A DNA stretch of 45,325 nucleotides from Seison nebaliae (Eukaryota > Rotifera > Pararotatoria > Seisonacea > Seisonidae), in the NCBI GenBank assembly GCA_023231475.1, contig JALJEE010000421.1, positions 1 to 45,325 on the forward strand, in the 5' to 3' direction. Positions 11,201 through 22,822 of the stretch are shown in pieces. The notes under the pieces are model-generated. The model was not told where the DNA came from. It saw only the letters and a list, made by a program, of their open reading frames with translations, and did no database searches. Position 1 is the first letter of the stretch, and each line of letters starts with the position of its first letter. The translations under genes and the position numbers were made by a program.

Positions 11201-13483
11201 TGAAGTTTTCACATAATTATTCGATTTTATCGGATTGGATGAACTTCGTAAAGCATAATTTCTCGATTGAATCATCGATGACGTTATTGATGACGATGTT
11301 GTTGTTGTTGTCAAGTGTTCTGGTCGACCATTTAATAATTCGATGTTCATATAAAACGGATGAAAACGATCAGTAATTCGTTTCTTTAATAAATCATTCA
11401 ATCGATAATAAACATTAAAAAATGATGTATCAATTTTCCGTCCAACAATTTCATATAATTCTGAAATGAATAATGGCTTCGTATAAATCTCATAGAATTC
11501 TTGCAAATATTTACAATAATTCGTTTTCTTCACATATCGTAACATATATTCACGACGAGTCTTCTCTTTCATGGTGGAGGAGGAGGATGTCAACGACTCA
11601 ATAGGGAAATAATTCGTCTGAATCTTCTCCGTTGGTAGGGAGTCGGTTAATGATTGAATCTCTCCATTCAATTGACGTGATGACGTTTGTTGATTGACGG
11701 AAATGTGGAAATGAGGCAAATTATTTTCGGTGACTTTTGACGAATCAGCTGCATAAAAACCGAAAGAATCATTCAACATCAAATCTAAATCAGCGAGAAA
11801 TTCCGTGGGAGAATCATAATTTATTGGTTCGTTCATTGCAGTTAAGATTAATTGAATTATGTCTAATTCAAATTTATTGAAATCAGAAATAAATAATTCG
11901 ATGAATTTTTTTTGTTGATTAATAAAAGAAATTCTATGACGATCCACCGAATCATTTACAGTTCGTAAATTGTAAGTTGATGAACGTTGACCTGATTTAC
12001 CATCATCCAATGTATCACTTCGATTATAAGACGAATTAATTAAATCATCCAAAGGAATCTCGTTGGTAGATTGGATGAATTGTTGGAAGAAATCACTCAC
12101 TAATCGATCCTCTAATTCTTCTCCTTTGAAATGATCGTCATGTTTCCCCAACAATTTCATATGGAACACACGAAATTTGAGAGATAAGAAAAATATGGAG
12201 TAGAAATTATCATTCCGTTTACGACGATCATGAGAACCGGTAGTGAAGAAATCATTTAATAATTGTCGACTGATCATTTTTTCTATTTTAGTTCGTTTCT
12301 CATTTCCGTTTGTTACTTCGATTGTCAAAGAATGATTAGTATTATCATTTAAATCGAATGAATTACTATTATTATTCTCTAATATATTCTCGTCTTCGAA
12401 CGATATCGCTTCCACATTATTCATTTTATTCAATACACTAAGAGTCGCTGGTGAGAGTGTCAATGTTCGAATTATTGACGGTAAAGTGTTTGATGAATAG
12501 AAATAAAGTTGTGTTTGTTGTGGCCATGAATCATTAATTAAATAACTGGAAAGTATTGGAGGTACTGTCAATTCAGGTAGAATTCCAACATGAAACACTC
12601 GACACATCCATTCACCACGAAAGAAATACCAGACATTCGATATTCCATCTTTTCCACCTGAAGCGAACATTATCGATCGATTCGACACTCCACTAGTGAA
12701 TGAAATACAATCAACTTGACGATGTGATGCTAATAATTCGGCGATCTTATTTGGATGATCATCGAATAATGAATATAATCGAATGACACCATGAGAACTA
12801 CCAGTGGCAATGAGTAGACCACCAGGAGATATACCCAAACATAAAATACTATTAGCATTCACTGATCGTTCGATGAATTTAATTGGTTTTTGAGAGAACT
12901 CCATTTCCTTTATTTGATATTTCCAAAAACAAATCGTCGCTTCATATCCGGCTGATACGAGCCATCCGAATGAATTATTATATCTCGGAATAAATTCGAT
13001 TGCTGTAATGTCAACAGAATGTCCATGTAATTCTCCGATTGGTGCACCATCTGTCAATCGCCATAATCGAATGATTTTCGCTGCACAAGATGCCAAGATC
13101 GTATTGTCATGATTGATGCAGATGTCATTCATTTCCCGATTATGTCCTTTCAATGTACAAAGAAGAATTCCTGTATCCAATCGCCACACTTTCAACAATC
13201 CATCTTCAGCTCCAGTAATAGCAAATTGTCCCGTTCGATCAACTTTCACACAATAAGCGGCTGTTAAATGACCGGAAATATTTCTCTGAAAACGAATTCG
13301 TTGTAATAAATTCTGAAATTCTAAATTCCGTCGATATTGTCGATTTTCATGTGTTCGATAATATTTCTGCTTCATCGCATAAGTATTCAGGTTATATCGT
13401 TGGGCTCTTCCATTCCTCAAATTTGGAAGACTGGTAATACCTTTAATTTGTAAATCATATTCCAATTCCAATTCTTCTTTTAC
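5251..13483 (-). CDS. BRWD: BRWD/PHIP-family WD40-bromodomain protein
   Basis: Chromatin reader of the BRWD/PHIP (DCAF14) family; in animals these bind methylated or acetylated histones and act as CUL4-DDB1 receptors. Exons (minus): 6150-13483, 5815-6088, 5392-5739, 5251-5331, with introns of 61, about 75 and 60 bp; phases agree. About 2678 residues. WD40 repeats lie at about 72-296 and 762-975, separated by about 450 low-complexity residues. The family's Tudor-like module is at about 2098-2270 (FRSLIDNKWYFGEV, SPWDMEP). Bromodomain 1 (about 2348-2445) keeps the acetyl-lysine Asn in FNQE. Bromodomain 2 (third exon) has NSRIYN, also with Asn. The middle is disordered and has a poly-Glu run (7440-7495). 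No ATG opens the large exon; the frame extends to an acceptor at about 13484, so N-terminal exons must lie upstream, probably those at 13948-14335. The donor at 5814 could instead be at 5808. Confidence 0.93.
7440..7495 (-). repeat. TTC/GAA microsatellite encoding poly-Glu
   Basis: A run of TTC triplets on the + strand, read as Glu codons in the BRWD-like gene. It lies in the acidic linker before the Tudor-like module and keeps the frame open. Confidence 0.85.
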
Positions 13484-13947
13484 CTTTAAACGAAAGAAAT
13501 ATTTAGTTTTTCCAACAAATCTCTACCGCGTCATCTTAAGCTTAACTCTAATTTTGAATGGGCACAATTGTGTAAATTGTGTAGCTAAACGCAATTAAAT
13601 TTTTCGTGTTTCAACTAAAATAAAACTTAATTTAATGGAAAAATTACAGAAAATAAACGAATTTTAACACCTATTCTATTTTGTGAAGGAAAAAACGTAA
13701 AAAACAAAAAATTGTGAAACATTGTGGAAAATCGATAATTGATCATTTTAATCAATGCAACCAATTTTTATCGATCAATCGATGATAATACGATAATTTA
13801 ATTCACATCCAAATATTCAAAATTCCTTGATAGAATTAAAAAAGATTTTGTGTTTTTACAATTTAAATTTTTTCATTTTTTTTCAATTCGCGAAACTCGC
13901 TAATGAGCTTGATAGATCAGGAAAAAACTTTAAATTCAACAACTAAC

Positions 13948-14335
13948 TTCGTTCGGCAGAGTTTCTTTTAGGACCTATAAATTTATGAAAAAAATCGATA
14001 AATTATCAATTCAGTTGATGAAATACATCAATAGAGACAATTATTAACTTTAGTAGTTGAGGAGAATCCATTGGAATCGAGATAAGAAAGAATTTCTCGG
14101 ACTTTATCTGATTTGTTTGATTGTTGAAGAAATTTCCAATTATGATGTTAATACACAACAAAAGAAAGGAGAGAGAGAAAAGTTTTATATAAATTTACCC
14201 ATTTAAAATTCATGATCATTAACCTACTTCAATTGAATGTGATGTTGTCAGCATTATCGGGTTACAGAAACTGGATTCAGTTAAACAACTTCTCATTCCA
14301 TCTTCCTTAATGGGATGTCTAATTTTATTATACAT
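13948..14335 (-). CDS. LisH-like exons, probable 5' part of the BRWD-like gene
   Basis: Three small exons chain in consistent phase on the minus strand: 14224-14335 (ATG at 14335), 14049-14107 and 13948-13974. Donors are GTTAAT, GTTAAT and GTTAGT, the style used by the other genes here. The product includes VREILSYLDSNGFSSTTKVL, which has the LisH helix-turn-helix pattern (hydrophobic heptads around YLxSNGF). BRWD/PHIP proteins begin with a LisH-like segment, and phase 0 at 13948 fits the acceptor at 13484, which would give one gene with a 464-bp intron. Alternatively this is a separate short gene that continues from an acceptor at about 13907 to a nearby stop. Found only by hand splicing. 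The first intron, 116 bp, is longer than usual here. Confidence 0.45.
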
Positions 14336-15300
14336 TTTCCCCCCTATATTCGAATTATGTACTGCAATATATATGTGTATATATATATATTATATACATG
14401 CTATACGGAGCACTTGACTAGTTCATACAGAAAATTCTTGTTCATTTTAGAGAAGAATTGTGAAAAATTCACATTTTTCAATTTCCTAACATTTTAAGTT
14501 AATTTGGTTTGGTAATCTTTTAAATTTTCGGCTGACACTTTATTTTCATCTAACAATAACATTATAAAACCGACGAAATATCAAACAATTTTGATTTTCA
14601 TAACAAATTCATTCTGATATTCTTTGAAAACCATAAAAGAACAATTAATTTTAATCTTTAAAATGAAAGATAACTATAATTATTAGGAAGATGAGAGAAC
14701 TTGAACGCATAAATGGTTGAAGGGTAAAAGTTTGTTTGAACGCCACAGAAACAATAGTCACTTCGCAAGTAATTCATAAAATTAAAAAGTCGTACATTTG
14801 TTTACATGTTGCAATAAATTCCATTCAAATCCGGTTGCCAAAAGATGCTCAGAAAAATTTGCCACGGTAAAATCTTTCTTTACTTTCAATTTGAATAAGT
14901 GTTGAAGAAATTTTTTTAATTTAAATTGAAATTAGTTTTTCATCAGAGAAACCTTTCGAATAATGGTACCGTTGTTAATATTATGGGTTTCTACATTGTT
15001 CTTGTTCACAAAATTTTCAATAATTCGATAATGTTAAGCCAACTAATTGAAATTGATTAGAATTAACATATTTTAATCGTGATTGATTTAATTTTAATCG
15101 ACATAATTTGGTGATGGATCTGAAACTCATCCGCCGTTACCATAGTGATTAAACAGGAAACTAATTATAAACAAACAATGAACAGTGAAAGACATCCATA
15201 TCCTTATCCAACCGTTGAGAATGATGGCACATTAAGAAAAGATGCTCCAATAATTTCCAAAGTTTTTTTTTGGAACATTTAGTTAAATATTCTCTTTTAA
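14336..15300. other. Intergenic region between divergent genes
   Basis: Separates the LisH-like exons (minus) from the 143-aa gene (plus), so it probably holds promoters for both. Contains a short TA run at about 14370-14390. No coding exon seen. Confidence 0.45.
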
Positions 15301-16169
15301 ATGAAGACAACTGCACCGAAAACAACTCCAAGTCATTTCGATCGGTTACACAACTCAACAACTTTGAGCAGTTTGAGACATCAAATTTATTATGATGATC
15401 CCGAAGCACCCCAAGATTCTTTGGATATTAATTTGAAAGCCAAATATGATCAACATTCCGACACGTTCTCTAGTAATACACGAACACGTCTCCAACCTGA
15501 AACGTTGGGAGATTCAGAGTTATACTTTTATCAACTCATTAAACAATAGTCATAATTGTTTAGGAGGAAGTTGAATGGAAAAGAAAAAAAGACGAAGAAT
15601 TCTCTGAAGGATAATAAAGTAACAACAACAATTGGGAAGATGGAACATATTAATCAAACCAAATTAGCTATTAGTTTGTATAGATTATCTCATAATTCTA
15701 ATTATCGTAAACATGACGAACGTTAAGATGGGATGTAGAAGGAACTTCAGTTTTTAGTCAATTATTTCCTTAATCACAGTTTCGTTAAGGAAATTGTTTG
15801 TAGTCAACTAACCATATCTTCAGAAATAAGTTAGTTGAGAAATACTGGAATTCATTGAAAGATTTATAAACAATTCAATTTTTACAGATTTAATTTACAA
15901 TAGAGAATTGAGAAGGTCTTGAATTGAAATTAGAATATAGAGATCATTCCAATAGAAATCCAATAATAATAAGATTGAGATTTAAAGAACTAAACTGATT
16001 TATAATAAGAAATTAGAAAACTTAATTTGATCAGTCATTTTTCATTAATTGGAATCATTAATCTTTTTATAATTATTTTCCTGATTCACTTTTTGTAGGT
16101 GGACATCATACGATGATGACGAACAGGGGATATTCGCGAAAACCAGATGGCGGATTTTTTGTTATCTAA
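15301..16169 (+). CDS. Small spliced gene, 143 aa, family not recognised
   Basis: Exons 15301-15518, 15564-15706 and 16099-16169 join in phase to 143 residues. Introns are 45 bp (GTTATA...TTTAG) and 392 bp (GTAAAC...TGTAG). The middle of exon 1 (IYYDDPEAPQDSLDINLKAK) and the last exon (TNRGYSRKPDGGFFVI) look conserved; between them is a basic Lys-rich linker. There is no signal peptide or membrane segment. The tail is reminiscent of small cytoskeletal or axonemal proteins, but I could not assign it. If exon 2 is not spliced at 15706 it reads on to a stop at 15726, giving 126 residues. I prefer the spliced form because the last exon looks coding and the phase matches. Confidence 0.55.
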
Positions 16170-16689
16170 TTTTAATAAAATATTTCTTATTTTGTATTAA
16201 ACGATTTATTTTTTTGGTATATCAAATAAATCTGTTTCTCTAATAAACTGAATTCCTCCATTTTTTTTTACTAATCATTCAATCTCCTTCTATCAAAGAT
16301 ATTTTCAAAAATATTTTTATTCTGTCCAATTCATCGGCGGCAGCGTTTGGAAACTACTCCAAATATCATCAAATTTATTAGAAGAGAAAGTTATAATTTG
16401 AATAATTGTTTCTCCCTTTCATTTCTATCTAACCGTTTTTCTTGTTGGGAATTGACAGACGTTTCATCTTCAAATTGAGAAGATTGAGAAAGAAAAATTA
16501 GAGGGGAGGATAAGAATGTAATTGATATTAGAAGCATGACCCAATTATTATTATTTTCTTCTTCTTCTTCTTCTTCTTCTTCAACATCAACAACTTTATA
16601 AGAATTGAAATTATTATAATCGTCATCATCAATATTATCAGCTGTATCTTATTATAATTAAATTTTCGGGAATTTTCTTTTCCTTCTGT
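16170..16689. other. Intergenic stretch between convergent genes
   Basis: AT-rich sequence between the stops of the 143-aa and 93-aa genes. AATAAA-like signals follow the first stop at about 16176-16185. A TTC microsatellite lies at about 16556-16580. No exon seen. Confidence 0.5.
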
Positions 16690-17015
16690 TTACTTCACAG
16701 GGGGACGGTCCCCAAACGGATCCATATTCATATGCTTCTTTTCGAGATTGTTTAAGATAGAATGAATAAGTTCATCTAAACGATTAATATACAACACAAC
16801 AGATTGCGTCAATATCCCATTCTGTTTGTTTTCATTCCGTCTATAATAGAAGAAAAAGAGAATTGTTTCAATCACATAATCAACCTAAAACATTTAGATT
16901 GAAGTCTAATATAAAAGGGATGTGTAGTTTCGGATGGAGGAATGGAATTTGCTTTCCACTCCAAAAAAAATGTGAACGGATTTCTCTCGTTGTCAAATGT
17001 CACCGGATTATCCAT
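16690..17015 (-). CDS. Small spliced gene, 93 aa, family not recognised
   Basis: Two exons, 16885-17015 (ATG) and 16690-16840, join across a 44-bp intron (GTTGAT...TATAG) in phase to 93 residues. The N-terminal half is aromatic and hydrophilic (FFLEWKANSIPPSE). The C-terminal half has a predicted helix (VLYINRLDELIHSILNNLEK) and ends MDPFGDRPPVK. No signal peptide or membrane segment. The helix could be a coiled-coil subunit of a small complex, but I do not recognise it. Its start codon is 228 bp from that of the Hog gene, so the two may share a divergent promoter. Confidence 0.55.
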
Positions 17016-17242
17016 TTTATGATAGATATAATTTGATACTTGACATTGATTCTTCTTTTTTTATCAGAAATTACTAATAGTATTATCATTCCTTTTTTTT
17101 ATTGCTATTCTAATTCAGTCTCTTATTCTATTAGATTTCAGTCTCACATTCCTCCATTATTCGAAAATAATTTAAAGAATCTAATTCTTTCTTCAAACAG
17201 AATTTCTCCTTATCCGAAATTCTTCCCATATCTATATCAGAT

Positions 17243-20200
17243 ATGATAAAGAATAACTATTATTCATTCTTTTTCATTCTTCCAATAATTCTTTCCGTTG
17301 AAATCGAAGAAAGAAATTATGTAACAGTTTCCAATTGGAAGGAACCGGCCTCGTTAAGACAAAGACAATCAATTATCGCTTCGTTTTCAAATGAAACTGA
17401 TTTGAAGGAACTTTCAAAGGACAAAAGAAATGTTCCATATGATAGATTGATGGAACGTGAGAATGGACATGTGAAAAAACAAGGTACTACTATCGGTGAT
17501 GATGTCGAAATTAATCAAACGAATCTCTTAAAAAAATTACATGAAATGCAAAGAAATCATGACCATCAAAAAGATGGACGAGATAGATTACAATTATTAT
17601 TGAACAATTTGAATGATCCCAATTTCCGGTCAACATTGAAACATTTACAATCGATTGAAACAGACGAGACTGATATGCCAATAATGACCAGTTTGAAAAC
17701 TGCAATTAATCTTAACACATTATCGAAAGAGCAACAAAAAATTATTACAGAATCACCACAAACAATAATGAATAAGAATTTATTTAATACTTTCCAAAAT
17801 TATCAATCGACTTTTAAAATTAAAAAATTTCCATCTACCACCTTATCCTCCAAAAACCAAACGAACAAGATAACAACAACACAAATATCGACAACGAAAA
17901 TTACATTAATTCCAACAATATCCAAAAAAACAACAACATCTATTGGAACATCAACATCGTTGAATAGGAAGATCTCGCCGAAATTCAATCCATTTCATCA
18001 TACGACAACAGAAAAGGAACGAATTGAATTGGAGAGTAGCGAGAAGAAGAAATTGTTCTTATCGAAACTACATTGGAATCGTAACATTCCGACGACCAAT
18101 TCACCGAAATTGAAGAAAAAACAAATGAAATTATCGTCGAATGATTTATTTCAGAAAAATTCAAATTATTTCGATTTAATTCCACAGAATCTTTTCGATT
18201 CCGATACGATTTACAATCTTCTTGATGATTATACAAATATAGTGACACAGTCGACTGATAAAGATTATCAGTATCCGAATAATCAGAATTATTATTCACA
18301 ATATGATACAAAGCAACGAATCTCTCCGTACGAAATGAGAAAAGAGAAACCTGAAGAGATTATTCCTGCAAAATTATCGAAAAATCATTTAAGTGAATTG
18401 GTGAAGAAGAATGTGAAAGAAATGTTTGATACGTTTTTGACTAAAATGGAGAAGTCCATTCAAAAACCGTTAAGTACGACAGTTACATCTTCCAATGCAC
18501 CTGTCAATCAATATGTTATCATGAATCCCATGCACACATTACCAGAAACGACGTTGAAGAATTTGCTAGAAGAAAAATCGGGTAATATTCTCGAATTCCT
18601 CAATAGTAATCCAAAAGTAGCGAAGAAGTTTATGGATTTATTTGAAAGTTCTTCAGATTCCATAATTCTGAAGAAAATGGTAGGAAAAGCGATTGCATTA
18701 GCTGCCGCTGATAAGAAGAATGTGACGACTGAAAATCCGTTAAATGATCAATGGAAATTATTTGATAATTTATTTCAATCGAATAACGCTTTCTTCCTAA
18801 CAACAACAACAATTCCACGAGAGAAATACAATCACATTACTAGTCGTACAGGAAAAATGAATCATAAGAGAGAAGAGTCGAATAATGAACAATCGATAAT
18901 GAATATGTTATATCCGCAATTATTGAGAGAAAAAGCGAAGACGAATGATGATAATGGTGAGAGTATCATGGAGAATTTGTTTGGAGTGAAAAATCGGATT
19001 AATCATAGAAATAATGATTATCGATTAGCTTTACAATCCGTTCTTTCATCCATCAATAAGGAACGATCGGATAATTCGGAAAGAATTGCAACCACTACAA
19101 CCATAACTACTACCACCGTAATAACAACAACAACTACCACCACCACCCAATCGACTACCACAACGAAATTATTAAAGAAATTCAATAAGTATCAGATAAA
19201 TCGAATTAAAGACAAAAGTGTCAATGAATTATTGAAAGAGAATCCTCAACTAGCACATTTGTTATTTGATCCGGGTAAGAAATATTCGATTCAAACTACA
19301 AATGAACCGGAGAAAAAGCGGAAAAGTAGTCGACGAAATGTGGAACATCTTAGAATTACTACAAAAGAGACAACTACCGATTCGGAGTTGATGCCACTTC
19401 CTTCTCAAATCATTGAGGGATGTGTATTGGAACATAATCCTCAAGCTTTATTAGATTGTATTCATGTTATACACATTTTCCATAAAAATTCACATAACAT
19501 TAAATTTCTCATTTGAATTTCAGGTAGATGTTGGTGCCATAGTAGCCGCATCACAAGGAGAGACGGCTTTAGTATGTGAAATGGCTTCCAGATATATGAG
19601 TTGTGCTAAAGAGAAAACGAAGAATTGTATCGGAGGTGAATTTGCCAATGGGGCAATGACGGAACTTCAAGGACTGTTACGTGAATGTTGTATGTTTGGA
19701 GAGCCAACCGAACATTGTCCAATCACTAGTTCACATTAATAAGTTTTGTTAAAAGATTATAATGTTTCTGATAGGCCCCCCAAGATGTTTCCCGTTAGAT
19801 AGTCAAGTTGAATTATTGAATGGAACCTCAATGAAAATTGGTGAAGTTGAACGAGGCACTGAATTGTATTCGGCTAATTTTAAAAATGAGAGTATTGTTC
19901 CCGATGAAGTTATCGGATATCTCGACAAACAATCTGAAGGAAAAAGTTTCGATAATATTCATTTCATATTCTCTCAAACATTCTCTTCATAAAGCAATTT
20001 TCCTTTATATCGATTTCGGAAAGAATGGTCGTCTAACCATTTCACCGTTCCATCTAATTCCACGACGTAACGACGGTTACGTTTATGCACATCGATTGAA
20101 AGTGGATGATGAGATTCTCGTGAAAAACAAAAATGAATTAAATTGGGAAAAGGTGAAGAATGTGTCTGTAGCATTAGACATCTTAATTGGAATTAAACCG

Positions 20201-20512
20201 ACAATTTCAGGATGGATTGCTCCGCTGACGAAATCAGGAACTCTAATTGTCGATAATGTCATTGTTTCATGTTATGCACATCTTAATTCTCATTCATTTG
20301 CTCATTGGGCTATGAGTCCGATGAGACAATATGGAATAATCTCAAAACTATTCGATAAGTGGACGAAACCGTTATCAAATTTCACAGGAATTTTTCGTCA
20401 AATTCCCCAACAATCCTTTGAAAATTCAATTTCTGAGCAATCAGTTAAAACCTCCACCATTCCTTGGTATCCGAAAATGTTAATGAAATTATTTGGCTGG
20501 CTCTTAAACTAA
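17243..20512 (+). CDS. Hedgehog-related protein with C-terminal Hog (Hint) domain, Quahog (QUA-1)-like
   Basis: Exons 17243-19465, 19524-19728, 19775-19945 and 19995-20512 (introns 58, 46 and 49 bp) give 1038 residues. A signal peptide comes first (residues about 1-20), then about 700 residues of Lys/Asn/Ser/Thr-rich sequence with Thr runs. A Cys-rich domain of eight cysteines follows (about 725-805; for example MASRYMSCAKEKTKNC, LRECCMFGE). The Hog domain runs from Cys814 to the end. It has the self-splicing Cys in RCFPLDSQVELL, SPFH (883-886) where most have TxxH, and the hedgehog-like end GTLIVDNVIVSCYA...SHSFAHWAMSP. Hog domains cleave at the first Cys and can attach a sterol to the N-terminal part. 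Nematode QUA-1 has the same order (long N-terminus, one Cys-rich domain, Hog) and similar length, so it is the best match, inferred from architecture. The residue before Cys814 is Arg, not the usual Gly. Confidence 0.88.
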
Positions 20513-21646
20513 TCGATAATCGATTGACATCAATTGTAAAATTAAAATCGTAAATAAATTTTTTTTCTGTTTCCTTAAATTTCATTTCTATTATTTCATA
20601 TTTTCTTTTAATTCGATTAAATAAAGTAATGAGAATTAATTGAATAAATAAAAATTTCCATATTTTAATTAAAAAATAATACAACTTGAGAAGATTATGA
20701 CAAGTGACATAGTGCGATAAGAGAATCGTATTGAAATATATAAAAAACGAATAATAATAATTTCATGAATATCGTGAATGGAATAAAGGAAATGGAATTT
20801 ATTGTGGAAAACAAATCTTTTTTTTAAAGATAAATTTATCTCAGATATTCCCATTCCATATTGATAACTCTTTGGTGTGATATTAGAATTAAATCTCTAA
20901 ATTTTCCATCCACTTTTTTTCGTAGAAATTTCGAAGAATGGATAGAAAATAAGGATGAAATGAAAGAAATTTTTGAGTTTTGTTAGTTGTTCTTATTATT
21001 ATTGAAAATAGAAGAATGGAAGCTAATAAAGATGATGAAAAGAAGAAAAATATCTATGAACACGGAAGATGCAATAATAATAATAATAATAATAAGTAAT
21101 GAAAGAATAATAATAATTGTCGAATTATTATTAGACATTCATCGACCAAATGAAAATAAAACAAAAGATGACGAATTTCGACTTTGTCGAATAATTATTA
21201 TTGTTCGTTAGATGAGAAGGTACATTTGTTGTTGGTCTTGTTGTTTGTATAGAAGCATTGGATGAATTCAATATAAAATACCATTGTCTATGATGGGTAA
21301 TTGGATGTAATAAATGGTCTTTTTGAATGTTCAATTTGCTTTTTCTTTGAAACATTTCTTCGGAAATGTATAAAATAATCTGATCAAATAATTAGAAGTT
21401 ATGTACAATATATGTGGAAAATTGATTGGATTGTTGGGGGGGTTGGTGGTAGTAGTTATTGAGAGTATAAAATAAATAGATTGGGAGAGGTATAATCATT
21501 TTCTTGTGAACTCGTCAACAAACATCTTCATCCTTCTTTCAACTTTCATTCCATTTGTTTCATCTTTTAATCTCCACACCATTTACCAACCTACAGAATT
21601 ATCAAAAGAATTGACGAAGATGATTTTGTTGAAGAATTGATTATTC
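20513..21646. other. Intergenic region between convergent Hog and PIP4P genes
   Basis: Over 1.1 kb with no supported exon. AATAAA-type signals occur in both orientations. It contains an AAT repeat (about 21070-21096) and a G run (about 21436-21442). Open frames in it look like translated AT-rich noise. Confidence 0.5.
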
Positions 21647-22822
21647 TCAACTGACATGTGATCGATTCATTATCATACTCCTCTTCATGAGGAAGAATAT
21701 TATCGCACAAATAAAACAGACGAACGATGCTAAATAGACACCTGAAAATTCGGAATATTTAATTAACAAACAATTCAAATGAGATATCTAACCAGACCAA
21801 ATGAAATATAGACTCTGTTCCTTTTCAACGAATTGATAAGTTCCAATCTATTTGAAAAGAATTATAATCTTATTCGGATGAAAATGACAAACAGTTAATC
21901 CGATTCCTATCAGGAGTAATATCACACTAAATATGAGGAATATCAATGCTTTCTTCTTCGTATTATGTTCACTTAGAATCGATCTAGAAAATAACATGAA
22001 AATCTTCAAGAATCATCAATATTAATTCTAACACTTTCTTACATTTCGGACAACAGATTTTCGTGGATGTAGGTAACTAAAATTCAAAAGGAAATTTTTC
22101 ATTATAAAAAATCGAAATTATGAAAAATGGTCCAACCGTCACCAAAACATGACAATGATAACAGAGAACTGTATGGTAACTTTGTTGGACGCCTTTGGTT
22201 TCTGGTGAACTGACTTCATTAATTCGTCGACTTAATTGAGTGGGGAATAATTGATAAGAATAATTCGATTAGAGAATGGGAAAAAGAATGAAACCAATTC
22301 TGTCGTGGACATTGAACTTTCTTCGATGTATTCCGACAAATCAAAAGACAATTACATTTACATCTTGCATATTTCTTTCCAGGTGGAGCGTCACGTATTG
22401 GCTGAATTGGAATTTGAAATAATTTGAAGAAAAAAGAGAAATAATAACTGTCGCTTCTTTACATTTCTCACAACGGATGACATATCCATTGTCATCATAT
22501 CCGATGTTGATATGTTGTCCACATATCCGACATACAATTATTTGTTTATAATTTAATTTTTCATTGGATTTTAGACTTTGATCTTCAATATCAACTGATG
22601 GACGAATAATATTAACGTTCAATTGCGAATCGAATATCTCGCCAGCTAAAATGGTATTTAAATATGATAATTTGATAATAAATCTAATTGCTAACCGGAC
22701 AATAACGGATTATTATCACTACCACGTCTCTTATTCCCGTTGAAGTTAGTAGAAGCGGATGATGAAGATCCGGTGGATGATGAACGTAGATGTTCCGATG
22801 TATCCTCGTAATGCATCGTCAT
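21647..22822 (-). CDS. PIP4P: Type I PtdIns-4,5-bisphosphate 4-phosphatase-like protein (PIP4P/TMEM55)
   Basis: Late endosome and lysosome membrane protein of the TMEM55/PIP4P family. Eight exons (minus): 22696-22822, 22449-22645, 22295-22401, 22143-22230, 22033-22076, 21893-21983, 21793-21847, 21647-21741; all phases agree, 267 residues. The cytosolic part has the family's zinc-binding-type Cys pairs: [47 protein letters not shown] and CCPKCKK. Two C-terminal membrane segments follow ([19 protein letters not shown] and [17 protein letters not shown]), the usual topology. Length is close to the vertebrate proteins. The CX5R motif proposed as catalytic (CKVTSQR in vertebrates) reads CRNTSKK, ending in Lys. 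Recruitment of JIP4 for lysosome transport is a known role of the family that need not depend on catalysis. Confidence 0.93.

Noticed and set aside
17040-17246. 68-codon + strand frame just before the Hog start
   Set aside because: Stop overlaps the Hog ATG; low-complexity hydrophobic noise in the promoter stretch.
17243-20512. Calling this gene Hedgehog proper
   Set aside because: The N-terminal part has no Hedge domain; only the Hog (Hint) half matches.
20987-21211. 74-codon Ile-rich + strand frame
   Set aside because: Created by an AAT/ATA repeat; no coding features.
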